Shown here: positions 49,400 through 58,530 of the stretch, one piece after another
Layout: the number at the start of each line of letters is the position of its first letter
Numbering within the stretch: the first letter of the stretch is position 1
From: an uncultured Lachnospiraceae bacterium
Lineage (GTDB): Bacteria; Bacillota; Clostridia; Lachnospirales; Lachnospiraceae
Reading direction: 5' to 3'
Length of the DNA stretch: 64,000 bases
Assembly (NCBI GenBank): GCA_902793335.1
Contig: CADBCZ010000007.1
Span: 1 to 64,000 of the forward strand
Notes under the pieces: model-generated
What the model was told of the DNA's origin: nothing
The model's input: the letters and a program-made list of their open reading frames with translations, nothing else
The model's database searches: none
Program-made: the position numbers and the translations under genes

Positions 49400-51555
49400 A
49401 TATAAAAAATAGTATTCTTAAATTGCCGTTTGTGCAATCGCTAAAGGCAGAAAAGATACATTCACAATTGAAGGCAGAGGAAAAACAAAAGAAGCTTAAT
49501 TATAAGGACAACAGGTTTAGTCCGGATGATTCGAAAGCAAGCCCCTCTGTCTCTATCATTATATACTCGGAAAATGTATCCGGAAAATTAGATAATTTGT
49601 TACATTCGTTGAGAGATTGTCAGTCTTATGATAACTATGAGGTTGTTATCGCTACTAAGAGAGCTGACGAAGCTTCTCGTGCGTATATTGGAAAATTTGA
49701 TAATGAGATTAACATAAGATTGGTTGAGACTGCTGATAATGAAAGTATATCTGAGATATATAATGAAGCGGTTAAAGAAACGGAAGGTGATTATCTTCTG
49801 TTTATGGATAATAATCTTAAGATAACTGATGGCTGGCTTGATGAATTGTTAAAGACAGCTTTTTTAAGTGAACATATCGGAGCTGTCGGAGCAAGACTTA
49901 TATATCCGAAGATTCCTGAAAACTACGAAGGCAAGGACACTTCATGGAAAGTTATGCATGCAGGGGTTTCATTTAAGGATAAAACAGTTAATAAGAGTTA
50001 TTTTATTCAGCCAATCGATAGAACTATTCGTGTTTCTGATGAAAAGAATTATAAATGTGCTGCAGTGTCAGGTAAGCTTATGCTCGTTTCACGTAAAGCA
50101 TTTGAAAGCGTTGAAGGCTTTGATACAAAGTATTTGGATAGTTACTGGGATATTGATTTTTGTCTTAAGTTATCAAAGAATGGATTTGACAACTATTATT
50201 GTGACGACTGTCTTGCGTATTATTGCGATTCAGATATATATTATGCTTCTCAAAATGATGTACCACAGAATGATGTGGATGTATTTAGGGGAAAATGGCA
50301 GAAATTATTAAGTGATGCAATATTTGATGATAAGATTAACAATCATTTGTTTTATACAGAAGATAAACTGACTGTCAAAATAGTAACTTCAAAAGATGTT
50401 GACGAAGAACGTGTTACAAAGATAAAAAATACACTCTTGGAAAATGGCTACATTGTAAAGCTTCAATCAAGGGAAAAGGATAAGGAATACAATATAGGTG
50501 TAGCAACAGATGTGGTGTTGTGTCTTGATCCTGACTACGATATTTCTGCCATTAAAAAATGCAAGGGTGACATAGTGATTATTGACAGTGAGATTGATGA
50601 TAAAGTAGATAGAATTAAAGATTATCTTAGAACTCTCTGTGATAAAGAACTGTGTGATAAAGAAATTGATATATTGGGAGCAATGCCTGATAATGATACC
50701 ACAAAATTCTGGGGAGATTATCACTATGCACTTGCACTCAAAAAAGAATTTGAAAAACAGGGTTATAAGGCTAACATACTTTCAAGAGAGAAGTGGTATA
50801 ATAAGAGTACAGCGAAGTATGTGATTGTTTTACGAGGTCTTAGAAAATTCTATCCGGGATATAATGACGGACGAAAGTACATCATGTGGAACATATCCCA
50901 TCCTGCTGATGTATTGGTTGAAGAGTATGAATTGTACGATTATGTATTCTTTGCTTCAGAACATATGCAGAATATGTACAAGGATAAAATAAGTGTTCCA
51001 AGCGGAGTTCTTCAGCAATGTACGGACCCGGCAGTTATGAAGAGTGTGGAAAACGGAGAAAAGACTTACGAGCTTTTGTTTGTCGGAAACAGCAGACATG
51101 TATTTCGTCGCATTCTTAAGGATTTACTGCCTACAACATACAAACTTACTGTATATGGCAGACATTGGGAGGAGTTTCCGGTTCAGGAATATGTTGTCAA
51201 TGACTATATTGACAATAATGTCGTTGGACAGGCCTATCATGATGCAAAGATATTGCTAAATGATCACTGGGATGATATGCGTGAATATGGTATCATTTCA
51301 AACCGCATTTTTGATGCCCTTTCAGCAGGTGCATTTGTTATTAGCGATGATGTTCCCGGTCTTGATGAACTTTTGGACGGAAGTGTTGTGACTTATACCA
51401 CTCCTGAAGATCTCAAAGAAAAGATTGACTACTATATGAATCATGGTGAAGAAAGAAATGCTAAGGCTTTAGCAGGTCAGAAGATAGTGCTGAGTAAGCA
51501 TACATTTGCCAACAGAGTGGAAGAAATCATAAATGTTATTAACGAATTGAAGTAG
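49396..51555 (+). CDS. Two-domain glycosyltransferase (GT2 plus CgeB/GT1-like)
   Basis: The 719-residue protein combines an N-terminal GT2-like domain (SVSIIIYSENVSGKLDN, YLLFMDNNLKITDGW, AVGARLIYP, about residues 50-300) and a C-terminal GT-B-like domain (from about 415) resembling CgeB/Glyco_trans_1_2: YIMWNISHPADV, FASEHMQNMY, VGNSRHVFRRI and NRIFDALSAGAFVISDDVPGL. The N-terminal DXD is replaced by DNN. Two catalytic domains on one chain are typical of enzymes that build a repeating backbone. Neither linkage nor sugar can be read. It is translationally coupled to the ATPase. Confidence 0.87.
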   Translation: MNIKNSILKLPFVQSLKAEKIHSQLKAEEKQKKLNYKDNRFSPDDSKASPSVSIIIYSENVSGKLDNLLHSLRDCQSYDNYEVVIATKRADEASRAYIGKFDNEINIRLVETADNESISEIYNEAVKETEGDYLLFMDNNLKITDGWLDELLKTAFLSEHIGAVGARLIYPKIPENYEGKDTSWKVMHAGVSFKDKTVNKSYFIQPIDRTIRVSDEKNYKCAAVSGKLMLVSRKAFESVEGFDTKYLDSYWDIDFCLKLSKNGFDNYYCDDCLAYYCDSDIYYASQNDVPQNDVDVFRGKWQKLLSDAIFDDKINNHLFYTEDKLTVKIVTSKDVDEERVTKIKNTLLENGYIVKLQSREKDKEYNIGVATDVVLCLDPDYDISAIKKCKGDIVIIDSEIDDKVDRIKDYLRTLCDKELCDKEIDILGAMPDNDTTKFWGDYHYALALKKEFEKQGYKANILSREKWYNKSTAKYVIVLRGLRKFYPGYNDGRKYIMWNISHPADVLVEEYELYDYVFFASEHMQNMYKDKISVPSGVLQQCTDPAVMKSVENGEKTYELLFVGNSRHVFRRILKDLLPTTYKLTVYGRHWEEFPVQEYVVNDYIDNNVVGQAYHDAKILLNDHWDDMREYGIISNRIFDALSAGAFVISDDVPGLDELLDGSVVTYTTPEDLKEKIDYYMNHGEERNAKALAGQKIVLSKHTFANRVEEIINVINELK

Positions 51556-51619
51556 TGTCAGGTGACAAAGGATTATAATACCATTAACGGGATGTGTATT
51601 TGAGGCTTGGTAGAAAATA

Positions 51620-53632
51620 ATGACAGATAAAAACAATAAAAAATCTAAAAACATCATATCTATTATGTTGCAGTTATTAATCCTAGCTATTTTGTGTATG
51701 CTTATATACAAATCGCAGGTGGAGTATGGCGGTGATACAAGAATAAAATATACTCTTATGGCTACACATAAGGATAACGGACAGATTGTGCTTTCTAAGG
51801 ATAATCCGGTGATTTATCAGGATTTTGTCTGTAATGTTCCGGATCTTAAGAAACTACAGATAGAAGGAGCAGTTAACGGTTCTCTTTCAAATAGCAATCT
51901 CATGGTAGAAGTTGTCGGTCTTGATAACGGAAAAACTTATTACAAGAAAACAGGAGCGCTGACTTCGTTCTATAACAATAAGAAAAAGAAGAAGGTCTAT
52001 AAGCTTAAGGATATGCCTGAAAAGACTGAAGGCGCGATGCTTAGGGTTATAATGACGCTTGAAACGGAATTGGACGGAGAACTTATTCTTACTGCTAATA
52101 CAAAACCGGGAACAACTACCGCTTTTAACGGAAATGGTGACGATCACACTAACATTATATATAGAATGAGGTATGGAAGGTTATCTGATATTTCAGGACT
52201 GTTCTGGTTTATCTGTATATGGCTGATGGCATCAATGGCTATATTATATGTTTTGATAGTGGTAAAACATTATGCACCGGAAAAATGGTTCTTTGTAGCT
52301 GCTATGCTCATAGGAATGGCAGTGCAGTGGGTGATTCCGGTATATGGTGTTCCTGATGAACCCTGGCATATGGATACGGCTTATAATCTGTCTAACATTA
52401 TAATGAGAGCCGATAAGGAGCCTCAGTATGGAACTGTATTAAAGCGCGAGTGTGATGTTATTACATCTGATCTTCTTGCAAATGATGTGGAATCCAATTC
52501 GTATTATCAGTTATTGCATGACTCGTTTGACAAACCTGATAATACCGGACTTATAAGAGTAGCTTATGTGGATTCCGGTAATCAGGTGCCGGATATAGTA
52601 TATCTTCCGGCAGCGCTTGGAATAATCACAGGCCGCGTGTTTGGATTGTCAGGAATTATGACATATCAGTTAGCAAGAATATTCTCGCTTATTGTTTATG
52701 CGCTAATAGTGTGGGTTGCTATAAGAATAATTCCGTTTTGTAATTCCTTGCTTTCAATGGTGGGGTTATCTCTTATTGCTTTACAGCAGGGTGCATCTGC
52801 ATCATATGATTCGGTTATAAATGCATTTATGCTACTGTTCATTTCATTGTGCTTTAATCTGGCTTATGGGAAGCAGGAAAAAAATAACAAGAACACCAAA
52901 ATATATATTGTGCTTTTAGTTGTAACGGCATTGTTTATTGCAACTGTTAAAGGTGGAGTATACACACCGTTGCTTTTGCTCATGTTTTTAATATATAACA
53001 AAAAACACATTAAGAAGACAAATAATAAAAAAGTATTAAACAGGACTTTAATATTTGCAGGTGTGATTGTTGTGGTGGTGGGAGTGGTATTATGGAGATT
53101 CTACCCGACGCTTACATCTATTTTTGCCGGAGAAACCTTGTCTGACGGAAGTAATTATTCATTATCATATGTGTTAAAGCATCCGGCGGCAGTCATTTAT
53201 ACTTTCTGGCGGACAATTATGAAACATGGTGGAACGTACATGCTTGGATTGTTTGGAGGAGTTCTGGGATGGCACAATGTTAAAATATCCTGGATTTTTA
53301 TCCTGCCTGTAGTAATCGGATTGTTGCTTTTGGTACATGTCGAAAATGAAAGACCGCCTAAGGATAAATTGTATAGAATAATATCTTTGGGAATTTCAGC
53401 CGTAACTACATTGCTTGTTATGCTTGCGATGCTTCTGGCATTTACATCAACCGAAGATTCAACTATATGGGGAATACAGGGCAGATATTTTATCACATTT
53501 CTGCCATTGGTATTGTCTGCTTTATCTACTAAAATGATAAATGTCAGCAAAGAGCGTGCGAACGGAATTGTATATATCATGTTGAGTTCGCAGATGATTG
53601 CTCTATTGCAGGTGGTTGTAGCTTATATATAG
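51620..53632 (+). CDS. DUF2142 polytopic membrane protein (GT-C-like)
   Basis: The 670-residue protein has one TM helix near the N-terminus, an extracytoplasmic beta-rich part (about residues 35-175), then about ten TM helices. The sequence VYGVPDEPWHMDTAYNL matches the DUF2142 family signature (PDExxHF-like), where an acidic pair in the first loop would be the catalytic site of GT-C polyprenyl-phosphate-sugar transferases. Its position in a GtrA-containing locus supports transfer of a sugar outside the membrane; this is inference. The gene starts 64 bases after the two-domain glycosyltransferase. Confidence 0.83.
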   Translation: MTDKNNKKSKNIISIMLQLLILAILCMLIYKSQVEYGGDTRIKYTLMATHKDNGQIVLSKDNPVIYQDFVCNVPDLKKLQIEGAVNGSLSNSNLMVEVVGLDNGKTYYKKTGALTSFYNNKKKKKVYKLKDMPEKTEGAMLRVIMTLETELDGELILTANTKPGTTTAFNGNGDDHTNIIYRMRYGRLSDISGLFWFICIWLMASMAILYVLIVVKHYAPEKWFFVAAMLIGMAVQWVIPVYGVPDEPWHMDTAYNLSNIIMRADKEPQYGTVLKRECDVITSDLLANDVESNSYYQLLHDSFDKPDNTGLIRVAYVDSGNQVPDIVYLPAALGIITGRVFGLSGIMTYQLARIFSLIVYALIVWVAIRIIPFCNSLLSMVGLSLIALQQGASASYDSVINAFMLLFISLCFNLAYGKQEKNNKNTKIYIVLLVVTALFIATVKGGVYTPLLLLMFLIYNKKHIKKTNNKKVLNRTLIFAGVIVVVVGVVLWRFYPTLTSIFAGETLSDGSNYSLSYVLKHPAAVIYTFWRTIMKHGGTYMLGLFGGVLGWHNVKISWIFILPVVIGLLLLVHVENERPPKDKLYRIISLGISAVTTLLVMLAMLLAFTSTEDSTIWGIQGRYFITFLPLVLSALSTKMINVSKERANGIVYIMLSSQMIALLQVVVAYI

Positions 53633-53728
53633 TAAACGACTATGCTAAGCTCATCTGTCGCCCTGTGGGCTTGGCTTCTTGGACTTTCAAAGTATAATGC
53701 CCCAAAGACACTGGTGAGGAGTCTTGAT

Positions 53729-54550
53729 ATGGAAAATGAAAACATTAAACATACTTTTGTTATTTGTGCATATAAGGAGAGCCCGTACTTAGAGGAATGC
53801 ATTAAGTCCTTAAAGCATCAAAAGACAAAGAGTGTAATAAAACTTGCAACATCGACGCCTTGTAAATATCTTGAGTCGATGTGTGAAAAGTATGATATAG
53901 AGTACTGTGTAAGGGATGGTATATCAGGTATAGCTGCTGATTGGAATTATGCTTATTCCTTGGCGGATACCGAGTATATAACAATTGCCCATCAGGACGA
54001 TGTATATCACCCTGAATATGTCAGATGCATATTGGACTATATGGAAAGAAACAGGAAGGTGTTAATCGCATTTACTGACTATTCTGAGATGAGAAATGGA
54101 AAAGAATGCATAGGTGGCCTTAATCTTTACATTAAACGATTTCTGCTGGTTCCGTTAAGAAATATTGACAGCAGTTATAAAAAATGGAGAAAAAGGGCTG
54201 TTATAAGATTTGGAAATGCAATATGTTGTCCTTCGGTGACTTACAATAAAAAAGAACTGGATGCTTTACTTGAGAAGGAAAACAGGACAAATCTTTTCAG
54301 AGAGCATTTTCGAAGTAATCTTGATTGGGAGATTTGGGAATGGCTCAGCAAAAAGGAAGGAAGATTTGTATATATTAATAAGCTGCTTATGTCACATAGG
54401 ATTCACGAAGAGAGTGAAACTTCTGCCACTATAATGGAGAATATGAGAAGAAAAGAGGACTATGAGATGTTTTGCAGATTCTGGCCTGATTGGATAGCGA
54501 AGATCATGTCAGGTGTATATGGGGAAAGTGAAAAAAGTAATAAAGTATAA
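53729..54550 (+). CDS. GT2-family glycosyltransferase
   Basis: The 273-residue protein shows GT-A features: HTFVICAYKESPYLEECIKSL start, IAADWNYAYSLA and the acidic HQDDVYHP (DXD-like). RIHEESETSATI near the end also recalls GT2 enzymes. The donor is unknown. GTGAGGA at 53714-53720 supports the ATG at 53729; an upstream in-frame ATG at 53642 would add 29 residues, rich in Trp/Leu and not recognisable, and has no ribosome site. Confidence 0.85.
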   Translation: MENENIKHTFVICAYKESPYLEECIKSLKHQKTKSVIKLATSTPCKYLESMCEKYDIEYCVRDGISGIAADWNYAYSLADTEYITIAHQDDVYHPEYVRCILDYMERNRKVLIAFTDYSEMRNGKECIGGLNLYIKRFLLVPLRNIDSSYKKWRKRAVIRFGNAICCPSVTYNKKELDALLEKENRTNLFREHFRSNLDWEIWEWLSKKEGRFVYINKLLMSHRIHEESETSATIMENMRRKEDYEMFCRFWPDWIAKIMSGVYGESEKSNKV

Positions 54551-54569
54551 TAAGAGGATAATTATTAAA

Positions 54570-55094
54570 ATGATAAAAGCTATTGGAATGTTATTATGGA
54601 ATATAATCGTCACAATTGCACATGCGGTTTTAACCGTTCTTTACAAGATAATTGGAAAAGAATTGACCGATGAGGCCTTTGACGGATGGATACAATTTGT
54701 AAAGTTTGGAATGGTCGGTGTGCTTAATACAGTGCTCAGCTATCTGATAACAGAAGGTGGATATTTTGCTCTTAGGAAACCTCTAGGTAGCGAAACTCTT
54801 GCACTTCAGATATCACAGACTGCTGCATTTATAATAACGGTATTTATATCTTATCTTATCAACAGTACACTTGTTTTTAAGAAAGAGGAAGGTAAGGAGA
54901 GAAATCCGTGGAAGACGTTAATTAAGACGTATATAGCATATTCATTTACAGGAATATTATTGAATAATGTGCTTATTTACATAGAAGTTGAATTGTTGCA
55001 TTTTTCACCGCTCATTGCTCCGTTATTAAATCTTATAATAGATGTGCCTGTCAACTTCTTTATGAATAAGCTGTGGGCGTATAGGACGGAGTAG
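54570..55094 (+). CDS. GtrA family flippase-like protein
   Basis: The 174-residue membrane protein has four TM helices in its last 130 residues and the GtrA start VKFGMVGVLNTVLSYLITEGGYF, here cited in part: FGMVGVLNTVLSYL; also FLINSTLVFKKE-like (YLINSTLVFKKE). GtrA proteins are thought to move polyprenyl-phosphate-linked sugars across the membrane. AGAGGA lies 11 bases before this ATG; earlier GTG/ATG codons at 54513 and 54519 would overlap the previous gene. It is followed by a polyprenyl-phosphate GT2 and a DUF2304 protein. Confidence 0.88.
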   Translation: MIKAIGMLLWNIIVTIAHAVLTVLYKIIGKELTDEAFDGWIQFVKFGMVGVLNTVLSYLITEGGYFALRKPLGSETLALQISQTAAFIITVFISYLINSTLVFKKEEGKERNPWKTLIKTYIAYSFTGILLNNVLIYIEVELLHFSPLIAPLLNLIIDVPVNFFMNKLWAYRTE

Positions 55095-55130
55095 GGACAA
55101 GGAGTCGTATCGGTTGTAAAATATATTTAT

Positions 55131-55158
55131 TTGTGATACAATGACTTTTATGTATAAT
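55131..55158 (+). promoter_or_regulatory. Internal promoter before the GtrB-like gene
   Basis: TTGTGA (55131-55136), 16 bases and TATAAT (55153-55158). It lies in the 99-base gap after the GtrA gene, so this part of the locus may be transcribed separately. Confidence 0.5.
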
Positions 55159-55193
55159 CGGGGAACGATTGGACTATTTAAGGAGGCTAGCGT

Positions 55194-55910
55194 ATGCGTC
55201 TGCTGATGATTATACCGGCTTATAATGAAGAAGATAATATAGTTAATGTTGTGAATGCTATTAAGAAGGAATATCCTGAATATGATTATATAATAATCAA
55301 TGATGGTTCAACTGATCATACTTCAAGAAGATGCCATCGCGAAGGTTTTGAGATTATTGACCTGCCTACTAACATAGGATTGGCGGGAGCATTTCAAACA
55401 GGACTTAAGTATGCATATTCGCGAGGCTATGACTGTGCCCTGCAATTCGATGCTGATGGTCAGCACAGACCTGAGTATATTGAGAGTATGTTGAAGAAGC
55501 TTGATGAGGGATATGATATAGTAATAGGCTCCAGATTCATCAAAAGAAAAAAAGATAAGACTTTTCGAATGTTAGGTGCAAGAATTTTAACTGTAGCTAT
55601 TAAACTTACAACAGGTAAGCGTATAGCTGATCCTACATCGGGAATGAGGATGTTTAATCGTGCGATGATCAAGGAATTTGCGGTTAATATCAATTACGGG
55701 CCTGAACCGGATACAATTTCTTATCTGCTTAAAAATGGTGCTTCAATTGCTGAGGTGCAGGTTGAGATGGACGAGCGTATAAGCGGAGCAAGTTATCTTA
55801 ACTGGAGTCAGTCTGCAATGTATATGTTCCGTATGCTTGCTTCGATTTTGTTTATACAGAATTTCAGGAAACGAGATTCGAGGCATGTTGTTATGAAACG
55901 TGGACAATAA
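55194..55910 (+). CDS. Polyprenyl-phosphate glycosyltransferase (GT2, GtrB/DPM1-like)
   Basis: The 238-residue protein is a DPM1/GtrB-type GT2: MIIPAYNEEDNI, INDGSTDHT, the DADGQH acidic motif, GSRFIKRK and DPTSGMRMFNRAM. These enzymes load a sugar from a nucleotide donor onto polyprenyl phosphate on the cytoplasmic face. It lacks the two C-terminal TM helices of GtrB, so a separate membrane partner may be needed; the DUF2304 gene 15 bases downstream could be that partner. AAGGAGG precedes the start. Confidence 0.93.
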   Translation: MRLLMIIPAYNEEDNIVNVVNAIKKEYPEYDYIIINDGSTDHTSRRCHREGFEIIDLPTNIGLAGAFQTGLKYAYSRGYDCALQFDADGQHRPEYIESMLKKLDEGYDIVIGSRFIKRKKDKTFRMLGARILTVAIKLTTGKRIADPTSGMRMFNRAMIKEFAVNINYGPEPDTISYLLKNGASIAEVQVEMDERISGASYLNWSQSAMYMFRMLASILFIQNFRKRDSRHVVMKRGQ

Positions 55911-55925
55911 TGAGAGGTATATAAT

Positions 55926-56297
55926 ATGTCTGTAACACTTAGAATACTTTTGATAACATTATCGGTGTTGGCTCTTGGATATATTATCAGAAAGATAAGA
56001 TTTTCCAAGATGCAGATAGAGTACGCACTTTTTTGGATAGTGCTTTCGATCATTTTCATTGTACTTGCAGTTTTTCCGTCTATTGCATATTGGGCTACAG
56101 AAATGCTGGGAGTGATGTCTGCTGCCAATCTTATATTTCTGGTAATAATAGGAATACTGCTGCTTAAGGTGTTTATGATGACGATAGAAATATCTGTTCT
56201 GGAGAATAAAGTAAGAGATTTGGTTCAACAACTTGGTATTGACGAGAAGAATAACAGGGATGAATATAAAAGAATTCATAATACGGACGATAAGTAA
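55926..56297 (+). CDS. DUF2304 membrane protein
   Basis: The 123-residue protein has three TM helices (about residues 3-22, 33-52, 68-90) and a short coiled C-terminus, matching DUF2304 (the RFSKMQIEYALFWI and FPSIAYWATEMLGV segments). DUF2304 genes are commonly found beside DPM1-like GT2 genes. A membrane-anchor or helper role for the neighbouring GT2 is inferred from this association. The next gene starts 47 bases later. Confidence 0.88.
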   Translation: MSVTLRILLITLSVLALGYIIRKIRFSKMQIEYALFWIVLSIIFIVLAVFPSIAYWATEMLGVMSAANLIFLVIIGILLLKVFMMTIEISVLENKVRDLVQQLGIDEKNNRDEYKRIHNTDDK

Positions 56298-56344
56298 TAC
56301 AATTGACTGAGACGAAAAACATACAACATAGAGGTAATATTATA

Positions 56345-58504
56345 ATGACTACAGCGTTAATAAGGGATGGTTTAAAGTGTCTTAAAAGAGAGGGAATACG
56401 CTCTTTCATGTATAAGACGCATGTATATCTTAATAGAAGAAATCAATACGAAATGTGGATGGAGGAGAATGAAAAGAATCTGTCAGCAGTGACAGAGCTT
56501 TCGTATAATCCTCTTATTTCTGTTGTTGTGCCTGTTTATAATGTAAGAAGTGATATGCTTACGGAATGTATAGAATCTGTAAGGAATCAGACTTATAAAA
56601 ACTGGGAACTGGTGTTGGTTGATGATTGTTCTACACAGGAGCAGGTAGGTAAGACATTAAAGAAATACGAGAACACAGATAAGATTAAGGTTATCTATAG
56701 AGAAGAAAACGGTCATATATCAAGAGCAACCAATACAGGAATAGAAGCAGCTACAGGAGAGTTCATAGGACTTATGGATTGTGATGATGTGCTTTCTATC
56801 AATGCTTTATATGAGATGGCTAAGAAATTAAATGAAAACCGTGAATATGATTTCATTTACAGTGACGAAGATAAACTGTCAGAGGACGGAAAGAAAAGAA
56901 AAGATCCGTTTTTTAAGCCTGACTGGTCACCGGATACATTTATGTCACTGATGTATACTTGTCATTTTTCTGTTTTCAGAAAGACCTTGATAGATGAACT
57001 TGGTGGTCTTAGAGTTGGATTTGAGGGATCGCAGGATTATGATTTGGTTCTTCGACTTATGGAAAAGACTGATAGAATCGGTCATGTGCCAAAGATTCTG
57101 TATCACTGGAGAGAACGTAAGGAATCTACGGCAAGTTCTATGACGGCTAAGCCGTATATTGTTGAATCGACAAAGAAAGCTAAGGAAGAGGCTCTACAAA
57201 GACGTGGACTTTCAGGACATCTTGAATGGATAGAGAATGTAGCACAGTTCCGTGTGGTATATGAGCCGATGAACAATCCGAAAGTAAGTATCGTAATACC
57301 ATCAAAAGATAATTATAATGTACTTTTGCAATGTTTCAAATCTCTGGCGGAAGTTACAAAGTATGATAATTATGAAATCATACTCGTAGATAATGGCAGT
57401 AATGATGAGAACAAGAAGCTTTATGAAGAGCTGTGCAAGAATTACAATGCACATTACGAGTATCGTCCGATGGAATTTAATTTCTCGGCTATGTGTAATA
57501 TTGGCGCTTCTCTTGCTTTGGGAGATTATCTTCTGTTTTTAAATGATGATATAGAAATAAGAGGAGAAGAGTGGTTATCCAGATTATTGGGTCAGGCACA
57601 GGTGCCGCATACAGGTGCAGTCGGAGCAAGGCTCATTTATCCTAAGGATAATCTTATTCAGCATTGTGGAGTGCTTAATCTTCCGATAGGACCGGGACAT
57701 GCTTTTCATCAGATAGATGATGATATTAACCTGTATTGGGGAAGAAACATTGTTGATTATAATTTCTCAATAGTTACCGGTGCATGTCTGATGATATCTA
57801 AAGAGAAGTTTGATGAGGTTGGAGGTTTTGAAGAAGACCTTCCCGTTGCATACAATGATGTAGAGTTGTGTTTCAAACTTTTAGAAAAGGGATATCACAA
57901 TGTATTGAGAAATGATGTAAGAATGATACATCACGAATCAATCAGCCGCGGTTATGATGAGAAATCAAAAGAAAAACATAAGCGGCAGCTTCGTGAGATG
58001 GCGAAGTTATATGAAATGCATCCGAAATTCAAAGGCGGATATGATCCATGTTACAATCCTAATCTTGTAAGGGATAGGGGAGACTTTTCTTTTGATATGA
58101 GTAAAAAAGGCGAAATTCAAGAGCCTAAGTTATTAGAGAAAAAATATGATTTAGGCGGCCTTGAACCAACCTTGAGTGGCGCTGAATATAAAGGTTTATT
58201 ATATGGAATAGATGCAATTAATTATGGAGATTGTATCAATGTCATTGGCTGGGCATTTTTCAAAGATAAGAAGGTGACGGGAGCAGTAAAACTATTACTG
58301 GTTAGTGAAAGTGATGAGCAGTACATAGTAGAAACAGAGGTTGAACAAAGGTATGATCTCAAATATTTATATATGTCAAATAATTTGAGAAATGCAGGTT
58401 TTGTGTCATATATTAGTTGGAAATTGTCTAGCGGAAAATACCATATATATGTAGTTCTTGATGATAAGATTGTCAATACTACATATGATGTAGTTATTAA
58501 TTAG
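56345..58504 (+). CDS. Two-domain GT2 glycosyltransferase
   Basis: The 719-residue protein has two GT-A domains. Domain 1 (about residues 55-300): ISVVVPVYNVRSDML, LVDDCSTQEQ, MDCDDVLSINALY, ISRATNTGIEAATGE. Domain 2 (about 310-580): VSIVIPSKDNYNVLL, LVDNGSNDE, LFLNDDIEI, VGARLIYPKDNLIQHCG. The last 90 residues form a beta-rich tail. Both DXD-like motifs are present, so both domains may be active. AGAGGT precedes the ATG at 56345; a TTG at 56303 would give a longer form. Confidence 0.92.
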   Translation: MTTALIRDGLKCLKREGIRSFMYKTHVYLNRRNQYEMWMEENEKNLSAVTELSYNPLISVVVPVYNVRSDMLTECIESVRNQTYKNWELVLVDDCSTQEQVGKTLKKYENTDKIKVIYREENGHISRATNTGIEAATGEFIGLMDCDDVLSINALYEMAKKLNENREYDFIYSDEDKLSEDGKKRKDPFFKPDWSPDTFMSLMYTCHFSVFRKTLIDELGGLRVGFEGSQDYDLVLRLMEKTDRIGHVPKILYHWRERKESTASSMTAKPYIVESTKKAKEEALQRRGLSGHLEWIENVAQFRVVYEPMNNPKVSIVIPSKDNYNVLLQCFKSLAEVTKYDNYEIILVDNGSNDENKKLYEELCKNYNAHYEYRPMEFNFSAMCNIGASLALGDYLLFLNDDIEIRGEEWLSRLLGQAQVPHTGAVGARLIYPKDNLIQHCGVLNLPIGPGHAFHQIDDDINLYWGRNIVDYNFSIVTGACLMISKEKFDEVGGFEEDLPVAYNDVELCFKLLEKGYHNVLRNDVRMIHHESISRGYDEKSKEKHKRQLREMAKLYEMHPKFKGGYDPCYNPNLVRDRGDFSFDMSKKGEIQEPKLLEKKYDLGGLEPTLSGAEYKGLLYGIDAINYGDCINVIGWAFFKDKKVTGAVKLLLVSESDEQYIVETEVEQRYDLKYLYMSNNLRNAGFVSYISWKLSSGKYHIYVVLDDKIVNTTYDVVIN

Positions 58505-58530
58505 TAATATATATTATTGGAGAGACTGTT

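Noticed and set aside
53642-53728. N-terminal extension of the GT2 gene (Trp/Leu-rich 29 residues)
   Set aside because: No ribosome site precedes the ATG at 53642, whereas GTGAGGA is correctly placed before 53729. The extension resembles no GT2 start.
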